This document shows, piece by piece, positions 33,919-35,658 of a stretch of 35,658 nucleotides of DNA (its first letter is position 1; each line of letters opens with the position of its first letter). The translations under genes and the position numbers were made by a program. The notes under the pieces were generated by a model. That model was not told the origin of the DNA, did no database searches, and saw nothing but the letters and a program-made list of their open reading frames with translations. Origin of the DNA: Gemmatimonadota bacterium (GTDB lineage Bacteria; Latescibacterota; UBA2968; GCA-2709665); assembly GCA_002709665.1 (NCBI GenBank), contig PAQK01000012.1:132723-168380 (forward strand), given 5' to 3'.

Positions 33919-35262
33919 CTACCGCACCATCCTCCTGAACAGATCCTCCTGCATATCACATTCTAGCAGTTGGTCCACCCGTTCATTATCCAGGCCATCC
34001 TTGATCACCGCAAAGCTTTCTCTGAGCGCGCTTTCGGTATGTTCGAGCGCTGCCTCGTCGTGCGCGCAGTTGAAAAAGAATCCTGTCGACAGAATCAGTC
34101 CTCGTTTGGCATTTTCTTGAATGAACAAGGTACTGACCTTCTTCCCAGTCTCCGGATTATCCACGTGGAAACGAATTCCTGGATGTGCCGCAACGCCTAC
34201 ACACTCAGCGTCCAAACCTGCATCCGCTGCTGCGCGGTTGATCCTTTCGCTGAACGAGGCCCCTATAACCTCGAAATGAGAGACCGCATCCCTCCGTTCC
34301 AGTTCTCTTAAGGTCGTCAGTGCAGCAACAATGCCGATCGGATCATCCCAGTAAGCACTGGAAATGAACATTCTCGCAGCGGGCTCCATCACTTCTCGCT
34401 TGCCCACGACCGCTGCCATGGGATACCCGTTGGAAATCGCCTTGGCGAACACGGACATGTCCGGAATCACACCGGTGACTTCTTGTACGCCTCCCAGAGA
34501 GATGCGAAATCCGCACGACACCTCATCAAAAATCAGCACAACACCGTGTTTCGTCGCCAGCTCGCGCACACCTTCCAGGTATCCCTCGGGCGGAAGCTCT
34601 GTCCGCATCGGCTCCATAATGATGCAACCAACCTGCCCTTCGTGTTCGGACAGGAGCTCTCCCAGGCGATCCAGGTCACCGTAAGCAAAGGGTATCGCCG
34701 TCCCTTCCAGTCCGCTCGGAACACCGATCGGCTCGATCCCGTTGAACAGGTGATCGTCCAGTCGTTCGCCTCCCAGATTCGCAGCCAGATACCAGTCGTG
34801 CCAGCCGTGATATCCGCAAAACAACACCTTGTCTCTGTTCGTCACCCCACGTGCTATCCTCACCGCCACGGTGCACGCCTCGCCACCTCCCTTGGCGTAT
34901 CTGACCATCTCTGCTGAAGGGATCAACCGAACGAGCGTCTCAGCAAGGTCAACAGCGGATTCATGTACTATGCTGTTGATCCCGCCTCTGTCCATCTGCT
35001 CTTTCACCGCATTGTCCACAACCTCGTCGGCGTATCCCAGAATGATCGGACCCACACCACTCATCCAATCCACATACTCATTCCCATCGATATCCCAGAT
35101 CCTGCACCCTTTTGCACGGTCCGCGTATATTGGACTCACGCCAAGGGCAGCCCTGGTCGGCCGCCTGCTCAATAGCTGTGTTACCCCGGGAATCACACGC
35201 TGCGCCCGCTCGTACACACCCATCGACGCTTTTACAGAATGCCCACTGCGATTGCCGTTCAT
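33919..35262 (-). CDS. Class-III aminotransferase, glutamate-1-semialdehyde aminomutase-like
   Basis: 447 residues from the ATG at 35262, which has GGAGG at the right distance. The fold-type I PLP signature is complete: FCGYHGWHDWY (148-158), IFDEVSCGFR with Asp246, and VFAKAISNGYPMAAV with Lys274 for the Schiff base. The usual SGTEA at the substrate phosphate region is KGGGEAC (124-130), a variation. Length and order fit glutamate-1-semialdehyde 2,1-aminomutase relatives, which in such catabolic clusters often act on amino sugars or other amines instead of haem synthesis. The distinction cannot be made here. It lies 31 bases after an SDR gene and probably shares its transcript. Confidence 0.92.
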   Translation of the reverse strand: MNGNRSGHSVKASMGVYERAQRVIPGVTQLLSRRPTRAALGVSPIYADRAKGCRIWDIDGNEYVDWMSGVGPIILGYADEVVDNAVKEQMDRGGINSIVHESAVDLAETLVRLIPSAEMVRYAKGGGEACTVAVRIARGVTNRDKVLFCGYHGWHDWYLAANLGGERLDDHLFNGIEPIGVPSGLEGTAIPFAYGDLDRLGELLSEHEGQVGCIIMEPMRTELPPEGYLEGVRELATKHGVVLIFDEVSCGFRISLGGVQEVTGVIPDMSVFAKAISNGYPMAAVVGKREVMEPAARMFISSAYWDDPIGIVAALTTLRELERRDAVSHFEVIGASFSERINRAAADAGLDAECVGVAAHPGIRFHVDNPETGKKVSTLFIQENAKRGLILSTGFFFNCAHDEAALEHTESALRESFAVIKDGLDNERVDQLLECDMQEDLFRRMVR

Positions 35263-35293
35263 CCAATCCTCCGACCCACAAGATTTGTTTCAG

Positions 35294-35658
35294 CTACCAC
35301 GCCGTCCACCCGCCATCGATTGTAATATTCTGTCCTGTCATATAACTGCTTGCCTCACTCGCCATAAACACGATCGCACCTTTCAACTCGTGTGGCTCCC
35401 CCATTCGTTTCATTGGACTCTTTTCACAAAGCCGCTCAACCATCTCACCAGGAGCCTTCTCCAAATTCGGGAACGGTCCCGGACTCAGACAATTCACGCG
35501 AACACCATCTGCCGCCCAATACACCGCCAGATGCCTGGTAAGGTGAATGATCCCTCCCTTCAACGCGTGGTAGCCGGCAGGACTCGCAACACAGACGCCT
35601 GCATAGGCGTCTGGATAGGACGCCACCTGCCCGTACATCGATCCCAGCATCACAATGT
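35294..35658 (-). CDS. Short-chain dehydrogenase/reductase, 3' part (cut by right edge)
   Basis: The minus-strand frame enters from the right edge and ends with TAG at 35294-35296, giving about 121 residues of the C-terminal half. It carries IVMLGSMYGQ (catalytic Ser strand), YHALKGGIIHL (Tyr and Lys of YxxxK), VRVNCLSPGPFPN and the terminal SSYMTGQNITIDGGWTAW. This is a classical SDR related to gluconate or 3-ketoacyl reductases; the cofactor-binding half is outside the window. The neighbouring aminotransferase begins 31 bases downstream, so the two are likely one operon. Confidence 0.9.
   Translation of the reverse strand, partial: IVMLGSMYGQVASYPDAYAGVCVASPAGYHALKGGIIHLTRHLAVYWAADGVRVNCLSPGPFPNLEKAPGEMVERLCEKSPMKRMGEPHELKGAIVFMASEASSYMTGQNITIDGGWTAW

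Overview
The window is bacterial DNA of roughly 50-55% G+C (estimated by eye). Genes run in long same-strand blocks and many starts carry clear AGGAG-type ribosome binding sites. The content is polysaccharide-lyase-like toroid proteins, sulfatase-family hydrolases, a phytanoyl-CoA dioxygenase-like protein, an enolase-superfamily enzyme, short-chain dehydrogenases, a Gfo/Idh/MocA protein, an amidohydrolase, a CocE-type hydrolase and an IolE-like isomerase. This recalls uncultured marine or sponge-associated bacteria such as Latescibacterota or Poribacteria. That placement is inferred from gene content only; there is no rRNA in the window. No tRNA, rRNA, CRISPR array or insertion sequence was recognised.

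Layout: (1) 1-878, minus: the 5' part of a sulfatase-superfamily hydrolase cut by the left edge, with decayed DNA behind it, including a HicB-antitoxin-like remnant. (2) 1533-12633, plus: a catabolic block of a TIM-barrel glycosidase-like protein, a heparinase II/III-like protein, a homocysteine S-methyltransferase family protein, a second very large heparinase-like protein, a toroid protein and a Gfo/Idh/MocA protein. (3) 12785-18300, plus: a decayed stretch holding an SDR pseudogene, one intact SDR, an ECF-type sigma factor read in the same frame as a long ankyrin-repeat protein but broken by two stop codons, and a phosphotransferase (APH-like) pseudogene. (4) 18556-21324, plus: an intact PhyH-family gene, a strong intrinsic terminator and another toroid protein. 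(5) 33058-21371, minus: IolE-like isomerase, metallo-beta-lactamase fold protein, CocE-type hydrolase, amidohydrolase, prolyl-tRNA synthetase, RidA-family protein, CTPSR-type sulfatase, heparinase-like lyase and an enolase-superfamily gene interrupted by one TGA. (6) 33356-33774, plus: a STAS plus SpoA/FliN-like remnant. (7) 35658-33919, minus: an SDR cut by the right edge and a class-III aminotransferase.

Taken together, the intact genes look like a pathway for acidic, possibly sulfated, uronate-containing carbohydrates: lyases cut chains, sulfatases remove sulfate, and dehydratase, dehydrogenase and isomerase enzymes process the sugar products. No SusC/SusD, TonB receptor or transporter is present, and most enzymes lack a visible signal peptide, so many may act inside the cell. 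The substrate is not determined.

The most unusual features are the sigma factor-ankyrin reading frame and the repeated pattern of genes whose frame is kept apart from isolated stop codons (heparinase leader, enolase-superfamily gene, sigma-ankyrin, SDR). This suggests recent gene erosion. TGA cannot simply be recoded here, because several intact genes end in TGA.
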